A stretch of DNA of 64,000 nucleotides from Arachis hypogaea (lineage: Eukaryota; Streptophyta; Magnoliopsida; Fabales; Fabaceae): the NCBI RefSeq assembly GCF_003086295.3, contig NC_092050.1, forward strand, positions 156,308,699 through 156,372,698, in the 5' to 3' direction. Under the pieces are notes generated by a model. That model saw only the letters and a program-made list of their open reading frames with translations, had not been told where the DNA came from and ran no database searches. The position numbers and the translations under genes were made by a program. Below are positions 62,606 through 64,000 of the stretch, piece by piece; the stretch's first letter is position 1, and the number at the start of each line of letters is the position of its first letter.

Positions 62606-64000
62606 AGTCACTTTAGATGTTAGTAAATTGGTTTAAGAGGTGAGGATTCTCTCTCTATATATATAATAAGAAATGAGAAATTTGTAACAGTTTTTTTCCA
62701 TAGACGCATGAAATTTAGTTTAGATACAAAAATATAAATATCACTAAAAATGAAAACAATGAAATAACCTAATAATAAAAGTATAACACTGTTATTTTCT
62801 TTGAAACTATGCATAACACGGTCCTTCCTACCCCATCATTATTAAAAATTTTAACAATGCAAATATGCAATTTTGAGGTAATATATTTGTTTGTATAATT
62901 TTTTTTTTCTTGGCAATTATAATTGATGTTGTCCCATTATTCAGAAAAATATATACCTTGCATAATAGGTATCTTATAAAAAGTCAGGCCAAAAGTAATA
63001 TATAATTAATTGATAATATATATATTCTGCTAAAATATGCTGAAATTAATTTTCTTTTTTTAAATAAAATGATATGGATTGCTCTTTTAATTTTTCTACT
63101 TTTGGTGGGGTTTAATTTGTTGGAACTTGGAAGAAGGTTGTATGATCAAACAACTACTACTTATAATAAGGTAATTAATTAATGAAGGATTCAAAAGTAA
63201 AATAAGTAAAATAAATTTACCATAAGATGAAATGCTACAGTAGAAGGGGTAAGTGCATCTTATAATTCCAAAACAAGAAATAAAGAGGTAGAATTTAGTG
63301 GAAGGAGAAAAGGAGGGACATTATTATTAGAAAGAGAGATTAATGATGGAGCAACATTGAAAGTGTCAAGATTCTTTGTAAAAAGATGTTCTACTTAATT
63401 AATTATCCTATACCAATCATCATATCCTCTTTCTCCATGTACAAATTATTCAAATTAATGAAAATTTTGAAATTATACCATACAGACAAATAAATTAAAC
63501 AATAGATAATTAAATAAATTAAATTAAATCAAAAGCATAAATAATAAAAGAAATTAATAGTATTTTGGTTTTAGTTGGTTGGCAGTCAGAATTGTTTGGA
63601 AGTTGGAATTGCCGACATGATCATCTACTTCCAGTACACCAAATTTTTGTAGGAATTAATTAAAGATAAATCAAACTTGAAATAATCTATCTGCAAAGAC
63701 TAATGAGTTCTTCAGGATCACATTACAACTCTTTTTTTTTTTTTTTTTTTTTTGAATATACTTATGATTACAACTTTTGTTCATTCACATCCTTATTTGA
63801 CTTTTTGGCAGTCATTAATATATAATTAAGGAGGGTCAGACACTTTCATTATTTCTCTGGCATTCATCAGGTGTGTAGAGATACTTAAAATTCCAGAGTG
63901 ATAATTTCTAAGTGTATGTATGACATATTATAACATTTGTGATAGTTTTAGAATCTAAAACCGTCACTAAATTATTATTTTTTATGTATATTTAACAACG
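62606..64000. other. AT-rich intergenic to window end, no gene seen
   Basis: Unique AT-rich sequence with a T run at 63731-63753. The 64-codon minus-strand ORF at 62620-62814 has no recognisable content. Confidence 0.5.

Overview
This window looks like nuclear DNA from a dicot, most likely a legume and plausibly a peanut relative (Arachis). That guess rests on recalled similarity of the transposon families and on protein relatedness, not on a search. The DNA is strongly AT-rich with short GC-richer coding islands. Genes have GT-AG introns and are far apart. Most of the rest is transposon debris and microsatellites. I see no operons, CRISPR arrays, rRNA genes or intact tRNA genes.

Layout. 1-1744: 3' part of a small glycine-rich, TGD5-like gene. 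2595-4624: complete LHCB5 (CP26 photosystem II antenna) gene with six exons. 4625-24600: gene-poor. It holds a SINE with a 15-bp target-site duplication, a 3.17-kb solo LTR with a 5-bp duplication, a broken Mutator-like (MULE) transposase flanked by arrays of short palindromes, a 97-bp mini-SINE, a decayed SINE, an array of GGAC/GTCC palindromes and a 1.67-kb foldback element. 24621-28075: LRR receptor-like kinase with a degenerate kinase domain. 31337-32194: DUF1442 gene on the minus strand. 32200-47400: decayed SINEs, a ribose-5-phosphate isomerase pseudogene, an EF-hand (calmodulin-like) fragment beside a hAT-like insertion, and a LINE remnant that lacks reverse transcriptase. 47833-49333: HIR/SPFH gene. 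50004-52062: DYW-class PPR gene, tail-to-tail with HIR. 52063-64000: no gene recognised; three MULE-type non-autonomous elements with about 9-bp duplications, further small inverted-repeat elements, another decayed SINE and AT microsatellites.

The six host genes look functionally unrelated: plastid lipid transfer, light harvesting, receptor signalling, unknown DUF1442, membrane defence scaffold and organelle RNA editing. I found no convincing new multi-gene system. The most unusual features are structural: palindrome arrays beside the MULE and at two other sites, a nearly arm-to-arm 1.67-kb inverted repeat, and one SINE family caught at similar decay in three places. Exon coordinates were read by hand from splice signals and reading-frame continuity; summed CDS lengths are multiples of three for LHCB5, the receptor kinase, DUF1442, HIR and PPR.
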